NCBI RefSeq assembly: GCF_003073045.1
Contig: NC_037602.1
Location: 7,860,464 to 7,924,463, forward strand
DNA: 64,000 nt
Direction: 5' to 3'
From: Pomacea canaliculata
Lineage: Eukaryota > Mollusca > Gastropoda > Architaenioglossa > Ampullariidae
Made by a program: the position numbers and the translations under genes. Below are positions 13,328-26,592 of this stretch, piece by piece; position 1 is the stretch's first letter, and each line of letters begins with the position of its first letter. The notes under the pieces were generated by a model that was given only the letters and a program-made list of their open reading frames with translations, made no database searches and had not been told where the DNA came from.

Positions 13328-16300
13328 ATGAATGTTATTTTAGCTGTTAAACAGTATATAAGTAAAATGATTGAAGGATGTGGAGGAGGAATGAAAGTTC
13401 TGTTAATGGACAAAGAAACAGTGGGTGCCTACCATTCCATTATCTAATAATTTATTGCTTATGGACAAATCGCGTAAATAAAAACAAGCAAAGTATTTTA
13501 ATTTCGTATCACTTTTATTGATGAGGTTGCACATTGTTTCTTCGCTATAGAACTGTGATAGATTGGAGGCTGATGTGTTTATGATATCATATTCATGCTT
13601 GCGATGACGTTTATAAAAAATGATTTCTGTCAGTGTGTGTGCGCACATCTTTCAAAAACTCTTCCAACTAGCTGTTTCATTATGCTTATCTGGTAAAGAA
13701 AGAACCATATACAATGGACGGAATACTATATGCACAGAAAATCGGCATTACCGGGTTTTTTGTTTGTTTATTTTTTTTGTGTGTGTTTTTTTTTTGTTTG
13801 TTTTTTGGTTTTTTTGTTTTTGTTTTTGTTTTGTTTTTTTGCCTCTTGCTGTGTTTGTCCCTAACAATCTGTACTTTACATATACAATAGCTATAGTAAT
13901 TAGCAGATGATTCACAGCAAATAAACAGTATCATCACATTGGAGCCTGGCATCTTATGGTGTGCAGAATAATAATTTTTAAAAATTAAGTTTTATTTTGA
14001 GGAGAGTCAGTCTTATTGGAAGCTTTGTAAATTTTAATGAAACTCTTTGGCTCTGGGAACAGTGGTTATTTTAAGATAATCTAAAATTTTTCTTTTTACG
14101 TAAAACAAAATAAGATAGTTTGTTCACTATGGTAACTAAACTTAAATCAAAAGCAGGCAGCCATTTTTGTAATACTTAATATTTACTGTGGCACACATTT
14201 ATGTTAAGCAGCTGTATTTTATTGGCTGTTTTCATTATGATTAGTGCAATAACTGTTGCAGACAAGTATTGTCAGCATGGTGTATGCCCAGTCAGAAATT
14301 CTACAGAAGGAGGTTTACCTTTTTGAGCGAATTGATTCACCTGGGCGAGAGACCATGAAACACCTGAACTGCATTGCTTTCCTCCGTCCCACCAAGGAGA
14401 ATGTGGAGCTCCTGGCTCAGGAACTGCGAATACCCAAATATGGGTTGTATTTTATTTGTAAGTTACTACTTAATACCATCTAACTTTTGCAGCATCCAAA
14501 CATAATAAAGGAAATGCAGCCTTTTTAGTGAACTAGTTATTACGAAGCTGAAATTGAAGGAGTATTACAGAATACAGCATGAAACTTTTTTTATAAGAAT
14601 CTGTGCCAGTTTAACTGCTTTACCCATGAAAATCTATTTGATAAACATTTTAATTATGGCACAATGCACGTTGGCATGTAGTCTATGTACAGGGCATTAA
14701 ACATCCTAGAGTATCTTATACATGTAATGTGGATATGTGTGCAGACTTTAGCAATGTCATCAGCAAGCAGGATGTCAAAATATTGGCAGAAGCTGACGAC
14801 CAGGAGGTGGTTCGAGAAGTGCAGGAATTTTATGGTGACTACGTAGCTGTGAACCCACATGTGTTTTCTCTGAACATTGTTGGATGTAGCCAGGTTTGTG
14901 TGACTGAATATGTGAAGAAACTTGTAGCTTTTTTTAATTGTTGCTTCCTTGTGGCATGTTGAAATCTTGATAACTGATTGCAAGGCGTTTATATATTACA
15001 ATTCTTCTATAGTTTTAAGATTATAAAAGTGTGTTTATCATATAGGATTTTTGTGGTATATATTTAAAAAAAATTATCTTTTGACTGACTTGGACAACAT
15101 TAAGGGAGTTATGTGAGAAGATAGTGAGTGAGGATGAGCAAAATCAGAAAAAACAGATAATTTCTTAAAGGAATCCTGATCATGTCATGAATTTTGTCTT
15201 TATTGCATTCTTGTTGACCTGTATTAGCTGAACTATAGGGTTTAGGGTCACTATCAGTTACCTTCTCCCCACTCTATCTGCAGAATCTGGCCTGGATTCC
15301 AACACATCTTTCACGCACAGTACAGGGTCTGACCTCTGTGCTTCTCTCATTGAAAAAGTGCCCTATGATCCGGTACCAAAATTCTTCTGAAATGGCTCGA
15401 AAGCTAGCAGAAAGTGTTCGGGTGAGTTCTCTGTTTTCAGTATTCTTGCACAGTACACAAAGTAATCGTTTGGTTTCTCTCTCTTTTTTGTTTTTTTGTG
15501 GTGAGATAAAAGTGTTTCAACCTTATAATGTACAGGGTAATGTCCATAGCTTTAAAATTGCATGTTACTTTGTGGATGTGTAAAGCAGAAAATTATATGA
15601 AACCATATCTTTCCCTGCCCTCCAACCTCAGGTGGTCCAGTGGTACAATGGTTATCACCAATATAGTGAAGATTGGTCGTCCTGGATTCAGATCTGGTCT
15701 TGGGCACCCCATTCTTTCTCTGCATCTGTTTACAGAATCAGGTGTATTGTCATGATATAAGTCTTAGTTGATGGGTCGGTATCAAGCACCCATTATTCCA
15801 ACCCCTCACCCCTTCCCCACCACATCACCAATTATATTTTTGAATGTGAGTATGGGCAACATATGGTTTCTATCCATTCTAAGACCAAAAATTTCATAAA
15901 TTTCTTTTAAGCATCAAAGGTCATAGGGAATTAAACTAGATAAGAGCTATATATATATACAACCAGCTACATTTCAAAGAAAGGTATTGACCTTTGACAA
16001 ATAAATTAGTTTAGGTGGGGATTCTTGTACATATTTTTGAGCCCCCAGAAGTTTTCTTTTTCAACTTTCTCTGCATTGTTCTGCAATATCTTAACTTCCA
16101 AACTTTAATTTCGGCTGTGCAGCAAGTTATCAACAAAGAAGCTGCACTGTTTGAGTTTCGTAAGACTGATGTGGCACCTGTGCTTTTGATCCTGGACAGG
16201 CGAGATGATTGTGTAACACCACTGCTGAATCAGGTTAGTGTGGCCTTGTGGGCACTTAATTACTACTACTCCTCCATCATAGCCTACGTAAGAGTTATTG

Positions 16301-19300
16301 TTATATAGGTCATTGTTATATAGACGGATGTTGAATTTGACATATGACAGGCTTATCAGTGTTAGAGACAATGGGGTATACAACTCTCAGACACACTTTA
16401 TCTCTTACATGTGCTCTTTCACTCTACAAATAACAAAACATTAGTATGTGGGCTTCCCATTTTGTTATTTTGTGGTTGTCCATAAACTAATACTCTGTAT
16501 TAGCTTGTAATCTTTTTGTTGTTTCTTTTATTCTTCTTTTCTGCAATCTTTTCTTCGTTTCTTTTGTTTCCTCATTTTAACATCTGCAAAGCATGTAAAA
16601 GATTACCTTGACTGGGCAAGAAATCACAAAAATGTTCACAGATTGATTCCTGGTCTGTCTGTCAATAATACATCCAGCCTTGATGGTTTTTTTTTTAATA
16701 TAACATCAGGAATGCTAAACTTTCATTTACTCACTCTAAAACTCCGGGGGAGCTCCCCTGGCGGATACTCTTGCGCACATAAATACAAATTTTCTTTCTT
16801 CATACACACTAGTATTTACTCCCAGACCGGCAACTAAAATCAACCATTACTTCGTTTGTGACAGTCAGTTCCTAACCAATCACTTCTGCATTCGTGACAA
16901 TCAGTTCCTAACTTTTTATAGGTGAAGGAAATCAATATTTAAAATATGTATAGTGAGCATTTAATATTTTTATTAAATTTTTCTTTTTAACATTTGGTAT
17001 TTCTATTAGCATTGATGGCTAAAGAAGTTTCTGTTGTTTCCAACCACATGGCCAGATGTTTCTCTTAAGGTTGGTTTATGTATGTTTGTGTGAGTCAAGA
17101 AACTTATCCACAAGAGAAGAATGAGATTGGCAAGTATGTTAAAACGTTCTTTGCAATAAAAAAGAATTGTATCCTTTACTTTCAACATTAAGAATGCTGT
17201 CTTTGATGTCAGTGGACATATCAAGCCATGGTGCATGAACTGCTGGGTATAAACAACAACCGGATTAACCTGGTCAATGTTCCTGGCATCTCGAAAGATC
17301 TTCAGGAAGTTGTACTGTCAGCAGAGCATGATGAATTCTATGCCAATGTAAGTTTCCAAAAGGAGAAAATGCTCAATAATCTCTTATTAAGAATTGCTCA
17401 AGATGGTAGATTTGATGTTAGTAAATTACTGTTACAGTAACACAGCTGTTGCCTCAGATTATTTCTGGCTGATCTCTCTTGTACCTTATTGGTGAAAACA
17501 ATGTGCACAAGATGAACTTCCTTAGTAAAAAAAGGAAAAAAAAGGTCCACAGCTGGGTGATCAGGGTGGGGTTTTCCAGCCATGGATTTAAGCAGGGCTC
17601 AAACCAATGGTCCACATTCAAGCATTCAAATCATTAGGCAACCGTGTCTTTTAGAGACTCTTTAGTAACTTTTGGAAATGCCTCAGAGGAGCTGTGGATA
17701 AGAACTAAACCTAAGCATGCTGCTTGTTAATCTGTACAAACCTAGGTTACAAGCAGTAGGCCTGTATTTTTGCTAAAGTGTGTCTCTGCTTGGTCCTAGC
17801 ATATTGTTAAAGCTTTAGTCTGTCATACTCCTACAGAACATGTACATGAACTTTGGGGAGATTGGATCAAACATTAAGGAACTGATGGAAGAATTTCAGA
17901 AGAAATCCAAGAGCCAGGCCAAAGTTGAATCCATAGCAGACATGAAGGTAAGATTTTAATTATTGAGGAAAGATTTTTTTTAAAAACCTTTATTATTTTA
18001 TATTCTACTTTTGAAGGTAATATTTTATTTCATGAACAGAAGTATTTTGTTTCCATTACAAAGTTTTTTCCTGAATCTGAGATGTCATGCATAGAACTAG
18101 ATTAAATCATGTACATTACAGTACAGGGTATTTATTAGCCTTATAATATATGAAGTTAATAATCAATTTAACAGTTTTGCTAGATCATGCTAGAATAATA
18201 TATTTATTATAGTGTGTTGCTTTGGTGCACTAATAGATGAGCAATGTCCAACAGAGACCCAGGATTACAACAGCCAATTAAAAGAATTAAAGTCTTCAAG
18301 TTGTAGAGTTTACGTCATATTGTATTTGCTGGCACTAAATGGGTAGGTAATGTATGCATTCTGTGTATCCTTCACCATAATTAACTTTGATTTTTTTTTT
18401 AATAATGGAACAGGCCTTTGTAGAGAACTACCCTCAGTTCAAGAAGATGTCAGGAGCTGTGGCAAAACATGTCACTGTAGTTGGAGAACTGTCGCGCTTA
18501 GTTGGTGCTCACAATCTGCTGGAAGTATCCGAAACTGAGCAGGAGATTGCCTGCCAGGGAGATCACTCTGCTTTATTACAGGTGTGTGTGTGTGCATGTG
18601 CATATCTGCATGTACATATATGCTTCTTCCTGTTGCCACATAAATGTAAATGGACATGAAGATATGTATTTATAGAATTTGGCAAAGCTTTTTTTTTTAA
18701 GATTAAGAAATTTAAAATCTCATTATCTGCACATGTTCAAATGCATGCACGCGCGCACACACACACACTCTCTCTCACACACACACAACACATGCTATGA
18801 TACATGTACACACTATGTCACAGCATATGTTCTATTTCTAACAAAACACAAAGATCTGAAACCTTCTTCCCTGCACAATGTAAATGTGTAGCCACTTCAA
18901 CTGTCAGACATGGGAAGGTGAGAGTACATTGTTGACAAAATGCCTCTGGGTGGTGAGCTCTAGAAAGTGTCTATTAATTAGCAGGTGCTACTCATATATT
19001 CAACAACTAAGCACAAGAACAGTATTTCTTCTATAAACACTGAAACACATGCATGCATACACACATATGCACACCTACAGACCAGAGCAAAAATATTGCC
19101 AATTTACTCATGCAGACAGGCTCAGAGTTGAATAAAAATATTTTAAGGAAGTCATCGGGAGGTTTTTTTTTTTCTCTAGAGGATACGTGGTCTTCTTTCA
19201 AGTGAAAAAGTTCGTCAGGTGGATATATTGCGCCTGGTAATGTTGTATGCACTGCGCTATGAGAACCACAGCAACAATGATGTTTCAGGACTGCTAGAAG

Positions 19301-21442
19301 CTCTCAAGCGGCGAGGGCTGGCTGAGGAACATAGAGGAGTATGTATTAGTATGTAAGAGAGAGAGAGGAAAAAAATGGGAAAGATGGCTAATGAGAAGAT
19401 TTTTCAGTAAAACCAGTTATATAAATTATGAAAGCATTCAGCCTTAACTAATTTAATCCTTAATTTTTAAAAATATTTTTTACGTTTTGAAGATGGTACA
19501 AGCAATGTTGGACTATGGTGGCCGCAAAGCCCGTGGTAGTGACTTGTTTGGAAACCAAGACCCAGTTGCAATTACAAAGCGTCTTCTTAAGGGACTAAAG
19601 GTGAAAAAGAACATTTCATTGTTACACTTATGACATCGTTTGAAAATAATTCATTAGTATTTTTTTGATGAATGTTGATTTTATTTGTTATCATTAAAAT
19701 CTGTTTCATTTTGTTAATTCCTCAATGTCAGATTCATTTTTGCTTGTGGATACGTTTGTGTATTTGTGGAAGTGCAAATGATCATTTAGAAAAGTTTTAC
19801 AAAGTTGTTGACAGCAATTTATGTTTCAGAGAATGAGGATGGCGATTGTAGGACTTTATGTTAAAAGATTAAAACAACAGTAATTTGAGAGTCTATATGC
19901 TGCCTTCGAAGAATGTATGAGCAAAAAAAACTAGAATATTTTCCCAGCATTTAAGTTTAAAAGAGTTTAAAGAGGCCTGACATTATGATGTATATCTACA
20001 AGCCCTGTTGTGCTTCCTTTACAGGGTGTAGAAAATGTGTATACCCAACATAAGCCATTGCTACAGTGTATACTCGATCAGCTCATAAAGGGTAAACTGA
20101 AGGAGGCATCTTATCCATACCTAGGCACCAGTCAGCTGAAGGACAGGTAAAACAGGGCATTGATTATTTGGAAATGAAGTTTATTAGTTAAAAGAAACTT
20201 TCACAGTTCTGTTTGTATATGCTACTTCTGAAAGCAATTTTAGATGGGTTGAATATATTTTACCCAAAGTCATTGCTGGCAATAAATTTTGCCTTATGTA
20301 CCAGTATTGGTACCAAAAAGCATATAGGAGAAAAATGTTCTGCTCATTAAGACCATTCTGCAGTTGCAAATATTTTGTCGTAGATGATAGAACACACTTT
20401 GTATTTTGTGATAAATGCACCACCTGTCTTCTCAGTATGTCTGTATGTTGTATGTCACAGACCTCAGGATGTCATTGTCTTCATCATTGGAGGCTGTACA
20501 TATGAAGAAGCCCTGGCTGTGTACCAGGTGAATCGGACTACACCAGGTGTGCGTGTGGTGCTTGGTGGAACCACAGTTCACAACTCTAAAACGTAAGTCT
20601 TCATTGGCTAGTGAAAAAAGCTAGTATTTACAGGAATACAGTACAACTTTTATTAGTTCACAAGGGCTGTGACCGGTGGTGCTCACATGTTAGCAATATA
20701 CAGAAAGTACATACGTATACATGATGACTATAGTAAATAAGTTCTCTTTTTCACTTATTCTATATGTATATATACATACACATACACCCTACAACAGTAG
20801 ATAGTTGGTGACCTTTGGTCACCTCAGGCTAACACAAGATCACGGCAGTTTTGCAGTGACGACTTGTTTTGCATATAGGCATCACATACCTGCTGCCAGA
20901 CTGCAAGAGTTAGAATTCGCATGCCAACAGATGTTCAGGAATAGTGAGGATATAAAATAATCAGGGAACATGGTTTCAGTAGTGCTTGGGCTGAAGAACA
21001 GTAAAACCGTTTAAGCAGAGCTGCCTTCACCCAAGCACTGTGTTCACAAAGGTGGCTAAAGTATTTGGACAACAGCTTACAGTTTTATAAGCAAAAGTTT
21101 TGTGGAACAGTCCTATTTCATTTAACACACAATCACTAGTGGTCAAGTAGAAGCCAAAGAGCATAGCTCAGCCAATCAGGCTTTATTGAGATGTATGCAC
21201 CCTTAGAGATTGGTTGTAAAGATTCCCGATATTATTAGTTATCACTGTCTTGGACTAAAAATAAAAACATTGGAGGAAATCAGACTTATTTCTACCTTCA
21301 TTTACCATGGCCTCCCTATCCTTTTGCGCTGCTCAAAAAAGCTGCTGATAATGGCCTTCCCATCTGCAGGTTCCTGCAGGAAGTTGCTCAAGCCACACGA
21401 GGAGTGATATCTGGTCAGACCGGACGACGTGACGGCCGTTGA
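13328..21442 (+). CDS. VPS45: Vacuolar protein sorting-associated protein 45 (13 exons, 564 aa)
   Basis: Exons are 13328-13420, 14262-14457, 14745-14893, 15284-15421, 16123-16233, 17213-17347, 17837-17947, 18414-18581, 19180-19338, 19493-19600, 20025-20146, 20461-20592 and 21370-21442. All have GT-AG borders and phases join to 1695 nt ending in TGA. The protein is a Sec1/Munc18 family member close to animal VPS45 along its whole length, for example [15 protein letters not shown] text in exon 2, [85 protein letters not shown] and [15 protein letters not shown]. Family knowledge: it binds syntaxin-type SNAREs and supports fusion at endosome/trans-Golgi membranes. Human VPS45 has about 570 residues, so this copy looks complete. 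Exon 1 encodes [16 protein letters not shown]. It is divergent from EDC3, which lies upstream on the other strand. Confidence 0.97.
15631..15830 (+). mobile_element. tRNA-derived SINE-like repeat
   Basis: The sequence has a tRNA-like head: a box A-like tggtccagtgg at 15633-15643 and a box B-like ggattcagatc at 15684-15694, about 50 bp apart, followed by a non-tRNA body. It is not a functional tRNA because the acceptor stem does not close and box B deviates from GGTTCGANTCC. It sits in VPS45 intron 4, in sense orientation. Confidence 0.6.
17522..17655 (-). mobile_element. tRNA-derived SINE-like repeat, antisense
   Basis: On the minus strand a box A-like CGGTTGCCTAATG (17644-17632) is followed by a box B-like GGTTTGAGCCC (17605-17595) and a C-rich body ending in ACCCAGCTGTGGACC and a T/C-rich tract. 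This is the standard layout of a Pol III SINE head. It lies in VPS45 intron 6. Its body differs from the copy at 15631, so the two may be different SINE families. Confidence 0.6.
18745..18790. repeat. CA/CT-rich microsatellite
   Basis: A run of alternating CA interrupted by CTCTCT lies in VPS45 intron 8, about 165 bp after the exon 8 donor, which itself opens into a short GTGTGTGTG run. It is simple-sequence DNA with no sign of function. Confidence 0.8.
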
Positions 21443-24400
21443 GTTTCTGCAGCCTCACAGCAGTTTTTATCTCCATGTACAGACTTGTTTTCCATATGCA
21501 AGTACTAGTTCACTTTCCAGGGCAGTGGTGCATAAATTTGTGATAATTTTTTTTTTAATGTATATCATTTGTAACGATCTGTGCATGTTGGATTTTTTTT
21601 ATTTTTTTGTTTTTTTTTTGAGAAAAACTTTAGCAGCAAGAATTTTGGAATAGGAATCCAGCAGGATGTGAAATAAGGAGCAAGGCAGAAGGAAGTAGTG
21701 TATGTATGGCTGTGTCCAAAGGCGTAGGTATGATGTATAAAAACTGGGAAGCAAGTGTCCAGAAAGGTTTGGATGTGTGTGTGCTTGTGTGTGTGATTGA
21801 TGATTGATAAGCGAGGAAACTGGCAAGTATTTAGGAAGCTTTTTTGTGTATCTGCTTATATGCCTTGGCTTCAGAATTCAGGGGAGCAGATTTTTTTCAT
21901 TTTAAAAGAAAATAATGGCATAGATGTGTGACTTTGAGAACATAGATATGCATAACTGTGTGTTCTCATGTGTATTGTAATTTGGAGTACTGTAAAATGC
22001 ACAGTATGCTTAAAATGGCTAGCCTGTGGAAATCTGAGATTTGTCTTTAAGTTTGTATTGAATTGTGCAAAGAATTCCATAAGGCTTTTATTTATTAATT
22101 TTTTTTGGATAGGGATGTGGGAACCCCATGTTCTACTGGTTTTAATTTTAAGTTAAAGAATATGGGTTTTTAGATGTTTAGCAGTCATGGACTGAATGTT
22201 CTTGACACAAAATCTTAAAGATTGTGCTCTAATGTAAAAAGGCTTTAGTGACTAACCTAGAACTTCCCAGCCAACTTTTAAGCACCAAGCATTTCTGCCT
22301 CTATCCCCAAATTCCTATGCTTTTCCTGTAACTCCTCAGAACAGGGCTGTGAAGACACCCACTCTCATACTTTCACATCTTTTGGTGAGGCGTAATTTTT
22401 TTTTTTTTTTTTTGTTCCCCCTTGAGTACATAGGTCTTTAAAGCTTCTGCTTCATGAGACCATTATTTTTATGCTTGTCATTAGTTTGTATTGTCATTTC
22501 ATAACCTGAACATTTCATCAATTCTTTTAGAACAAGTATGCCTGCCGAAGAAAGTCAGGGGATGTGCATGCATATAGTTTAGATTTCAGCTTCCTTTCTA
22601 GTGGCAAACTTCCCTCTCTACTCCTGCACATAATATTTATTTATACAGTAGTTGATTGTCTTCTATTGATATTGTGCATGTGTGTGAATGATAAGGGGGA
22701 ACAGAAGGTGGGGGGAGAATGTGAAGGATGGTAAAAGATTAACACACTTGCGTGGATGGTATATATGTTTACATAAGCCTAACAATGTAAGGATCACTTG
22801 TGCTTTCTGGTAACTGATGAGCTGTTACCTATAAAGTAACAAAAATACATGTATTGCTCATTTGAATGCCAAGGACACAATCCAAATTGATGCTTTTGTT
22901 CTTGGAAAAGATTTGCATTTTTTGCATAAAACTTAACTTTAGGGCTGTGAGATATTTTTATCCCTCTTTTGTGTATTTTTACATTTATCATGTGTATTGT
23001 TTAATAGTTTATGGCTTTTGTGATGTCCTTGGATGAAAGTTTGATTACACAAAAATGTCCTTACTAAACTAATTGGTTGTGGCAATGAACAAATTTGGTA
23101 AGGCAAAGAACAAATGTGATAAGCTACGACTGTTAACTTGGACACGAATGTACAGAAGCTTGATGTAATTGACTAGGAAACTGATAATAATTGGCGTCTT
23201 TGACTGGCAGACCCATTTTAAATGACATATATAGTATACAACAAAATGAATCACTAGAAGCAAGGTTCTCTGAATTGGTGTTCGCTAATGTAGTATTAAT
23301 ACCTTGGCCATTGCTCTCATGGGATTCATTTGTACACATGCACATCATTTACACAATTCACAAGCAGAAGATTACTTAGGCAAAAGTAACATTTCACAAT
23401 TGTAGTATCTTGATTTATTTACCTTCAACAATACATCATTAGAAAACAGAATAAACCATGCTTTTGCCATGTTGGGGACTGTGGGAGGGAATCCAGAACA
23501 TAACGAGAGATAACTAAAATCGTCAGTGACCAAGTCCTGACATTGTAGACAATCACTATATCTAGTTCTTTTGTATTTGTTCCTATCTTTGTGTGTTAAC
23601 ATTCCAAAGAAAAAACAACTTAATAAAAATAGAACATTCTTGAGACCACAAAATACATGCGTTCAAAAGTAAACGTGTGTGTTTGTGTGTGTGTGCACCA
23701 GCACACTTTTGTAAGGAAACAATGATGGGAGAAGGGTTGCATGTATGTGAACAAGCTGAAGAAGCACTTTGTATGAAACAGATATTGGTATGTATACAAA
23801 AAGGAAAGGTAAAACCCTATAAACACACATGTAAACATGGTGAAGTGCAATCATTATTAAACATCTTTCCACCGAGTCGAGCTGTTTGTCTGCTTGTTGT
23901 CTGGATGAGAATGCTGCAGTTTTCTTAGTGCTGTGCGTAAACCAGAACAATATGGCAAGCGTGATTCGGCTTTTAGCATTCTTAATTCTCAACATCTCAC
24001 CATATCACAAATTCACCACCTCAACGTCTTTACTGAAGACAGGAATTTCATTTACTTCGTCCTTGGCTTCTTCTTCTGCCAGATTGACAGAAATACATAA
24101 AATAACTAAAGCACAGGAGAGAAAAACATTGTCTAGTAATGTCTTTTTTTTATCAATACAATGGCCATTGGAAATTCAAAATAGATTGTTTCTGCTTCAC
24201 GGTACCAATTGCCCTCTTCTCATGAACATAAAAATTAACTAACTTCCTTGTTGATTACACTTAATGGAGGGTTTTTTTTTCTCGTGTAAAGGCCGGAATT
24301 TTGAAGTTGGCACACATTAACCCTGCTCTTTCATACCGTATATCGGTCAAAGCTAGGTCACTAGATTGCCAAGTGCTCCCCCAAAAAAGTACTCTTGGTT

Positions 24401-25680
24401 TAATATGTGTGTCGTTGGTCCTGCCTTCCTATACATTGGAAAATAAAAGTGAACATACTCTGTCACGCAATACCAATGAGAAATTCATTGATGTTTAGGC
24501 GTTTGGAGTTGAAAACGTTTGCCCGCGTGCTTGAAATTTTTTCAAACCAGTTTGAAAAAAAAACCGAATAGTGTAAATTTATTTTTAAAAAATTTTTTTT
24601 TTAGTATTTTTTTCTGCTTTTTCATTCGTCGTGTGATTTAAACTTTGCTACTTGCCTGTTAGTTTTGGTTTTTAATGGTGTGTTCGAAAAACATACTTTC
24701 GCATCAACCTCGCGGTAAACCCCAGATGTCCAAGTGGTCGAGTTAAGCTTTTTCCGATTAAAATTCTATCGGGTTAAAAAAGGATAATAGGAGTATTTCC
24801 TTAAAAGTTTTTAATACATAAAACTTTTTAGCCGGATGTTTAGCTGTGGAAAAAAGGAAACAACCCAGGGTTTTACCATCGCATATATAGAAACATGCGT
24901 AAAAAACAATTTTCTAAGGGTTTGGTCTGAAAACAACAACGGTTTGTTGTCGGTCGTCTGAAAGCATCCAAAAATTTAGATTGGATTTCAAGCCTGTTGC
25001 TAAGGGAAATACAAATATTGCACTCACTCGATCCTCTCTCCCCTACAATGTCAACCATTTATCAACAAAAATATTGAAATATTATACGTTTAGGTTGAAC
25101 TCTTTTTTTCTTAGCTGCGAATTTAACCAATCGAGGTTTACATATTAATTACCAGTAATGATTATCGTGGTCTGTCTCAGACTTGCATTCGCAAACACAT
25201 ACAACCAAAACATTTCGCAGTCATTCGACAAGTCAAGTGATATTGAACTTAAAAAACGATTTCTGGTGACCAATGAACATTATAACCTAGCAGTTCATCA
25301 AGTGTAATATTCATTATTTCCACAAAAGCAGTGGCAAGCTTATCCACAAGGTTTTTCCCTTTGCCTTCCTACCGACAGACCAAGCCAGGCGTGGTTATGA
25401 CCCGATAAATCACGGCAACAAATCCGTTAGAGCAATGGAATGTTGTTTTTTTTTTTAAAAAAAAAGCTTTAGAATACCATTAACTCAACCACTTGCATCC
25501 ATTCAAGCAAGAAAGTTACTGTAGAAGAAATGAGGAAATATAATTAAGGTAAAAAGCCAAATCGGGTTAATAAAATATATACAGCTTTACAAGTCATACA
25601 AATTATATTTACAAACTCGCATGAAGTCGTGGTTGTGGGACTGTGGACGTGTATTCGCTGTGTTAACACTTTTGGAACTC
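21443..25680. other. VPS45 3' flank and intergenic DNA, no gene found
   Basis: Only short frames occur and none has convincing protein text or paired splice borders. A candidate distal poly(A) signal (aataaa) is at 23622-23627, but a 2.2-kb VPS45 3' UTR is only a possibility. Long T and A runs occur near 22400, 24590 and 25450. Confidence 0.5.
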
Positions 25681-25799
25681 GTACAATTCCAGCTTACCTG
25701 TCACTGACTGTCACTGACTGTCCTCTGGGTACCCGCACTAAGGGCTGCAGGTGTCGCGTACCCGGATGTCTGGGACGGAATGACCGTTTTGGCATGATC

Positions 25800-25811
25800 T
25801 GCGCATGCGCG
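25800..25811. promoter_or_regulatory. NRF1-type palindrome in a CpG-rich patch
   Basis: The sequence tgcgcatgcgcg matches the palindromic NRF1 binding consensus (YGCGCAYGCGCR). It lies in a patch of unusually many CG dinucleotides (about 25,700-25,930) in otherwise AT-rich DNA. Such motifs mark promoters of housekeeping genes in animals. No recognised gene starts here, so the role is inferred. Confidence 0.4.
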
Positions 25812-25849
25812 TAAAAATAACGTTCATTACCGCTCTGTATATCACTTAC

Positions 25850-25891
25850 ACCATAAACCAAGGCGTGGGCGGCAATTTGCAGGTCGTCCAT
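25850..25891 (-). CDS. Possible first coding exon of an unrecognised minus-strand gene
   Basis: An ATG at 25891 opens 14 codons (MDDLQIAAHALVYG) that end exactly at a strong donor, GTAAGT at 25849-25844, in phase 0. It lies about 40 bp from the NRF1-like palindrome. I could not find a matching downstream exon to the left, and the peptide is not recognised. It may be a chance coincidence of ATG and donor. Confidence 0.2.
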
Positions 25892-26399
25892 GCTTTGTCA
25901 CTGCATACAGTTCGCCTAATGGCAGAACCGGCCTTGCTTATCACGGGATTGAATGAATGTGTCAACCAATGTTAGTGAAGCAGATAAAAACTGTCACTGA
26001 TTAATCTGCTTCTTTAGTACTAATTATCAAGATAATGTGAACACGTGTACACTAGTGCATAATTTTTTCTTCAACTGGTCGATACAAAATGTATTCACAT
26101 GAGGTAGGGAGGAGTCTTAACAAGAATGACAACCGTTTACTGAGAGTTTGAAAAAAAAATCTCAAATTGTTCTTGCATTTGATGTCTCCCACCACGATTT
26201 AATCAATGTTAATTAAAGCACGAAGAAAACAGAAACACCGCAAGAACATAATTATACACGCAAGCTGCTAAGACATTACCAAGCTCTCGTGGTGCTGTGC
26301 AGGCGTTTCTAATGGCAACCGGGATATAGATTTTTGCATTTCTTTGCACCCGAGCACTCGGCTGGTTATCTCTCAAGCGCCGCTCGTCAACAGGGCGAG

Positions 26400-26592
26400 T
26401 GTCGACGAGGAGCCATGCTACGCAGCTGTGATTGTTTGTTTGTTTTCACTTGTTGTGACCAACAGGTCTAGCTAGTCGTCAACAGTCATCACGCGGGTTG
26501 TGGACGTCGTCTGCAGCTCTGGATACTGCGGTGTCGCTGGTTGTATTTATCTGGTCTGTCTTCTCGCTACGACGAAACAGTCATGCGATTGT
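26400..26592 (+). other. Candidate 5' exon ending in a GTAAGT donor
   Basis: A locally CG-rich segment ends ATG CGA TTG T followed by gtaagt at 26593. If spliced to the acceptor inside the DUF1647-like gene (ttttgcag ending at 30044), the phase fits and would give MRLWLYFVRIPLVV as an alternative N-terminus. This is a phase-compatible inference only; the start at 30032 is the simpler model. Confidence 0.25.

Noticed and set aside
13686..13952. Lys/Thr-rich minus-strand frame and Phe/Val-rich plus-strand frame
   Set aside because: They arise from a T-rich simple-sequence tract in VPS45 intron 1, with no motif.
15631..15705. Possible tRNA gene
   Set aside because: Box A and B-like motifs are present, but the stems do not pair and box B deviates; it fits a SINE head instead.
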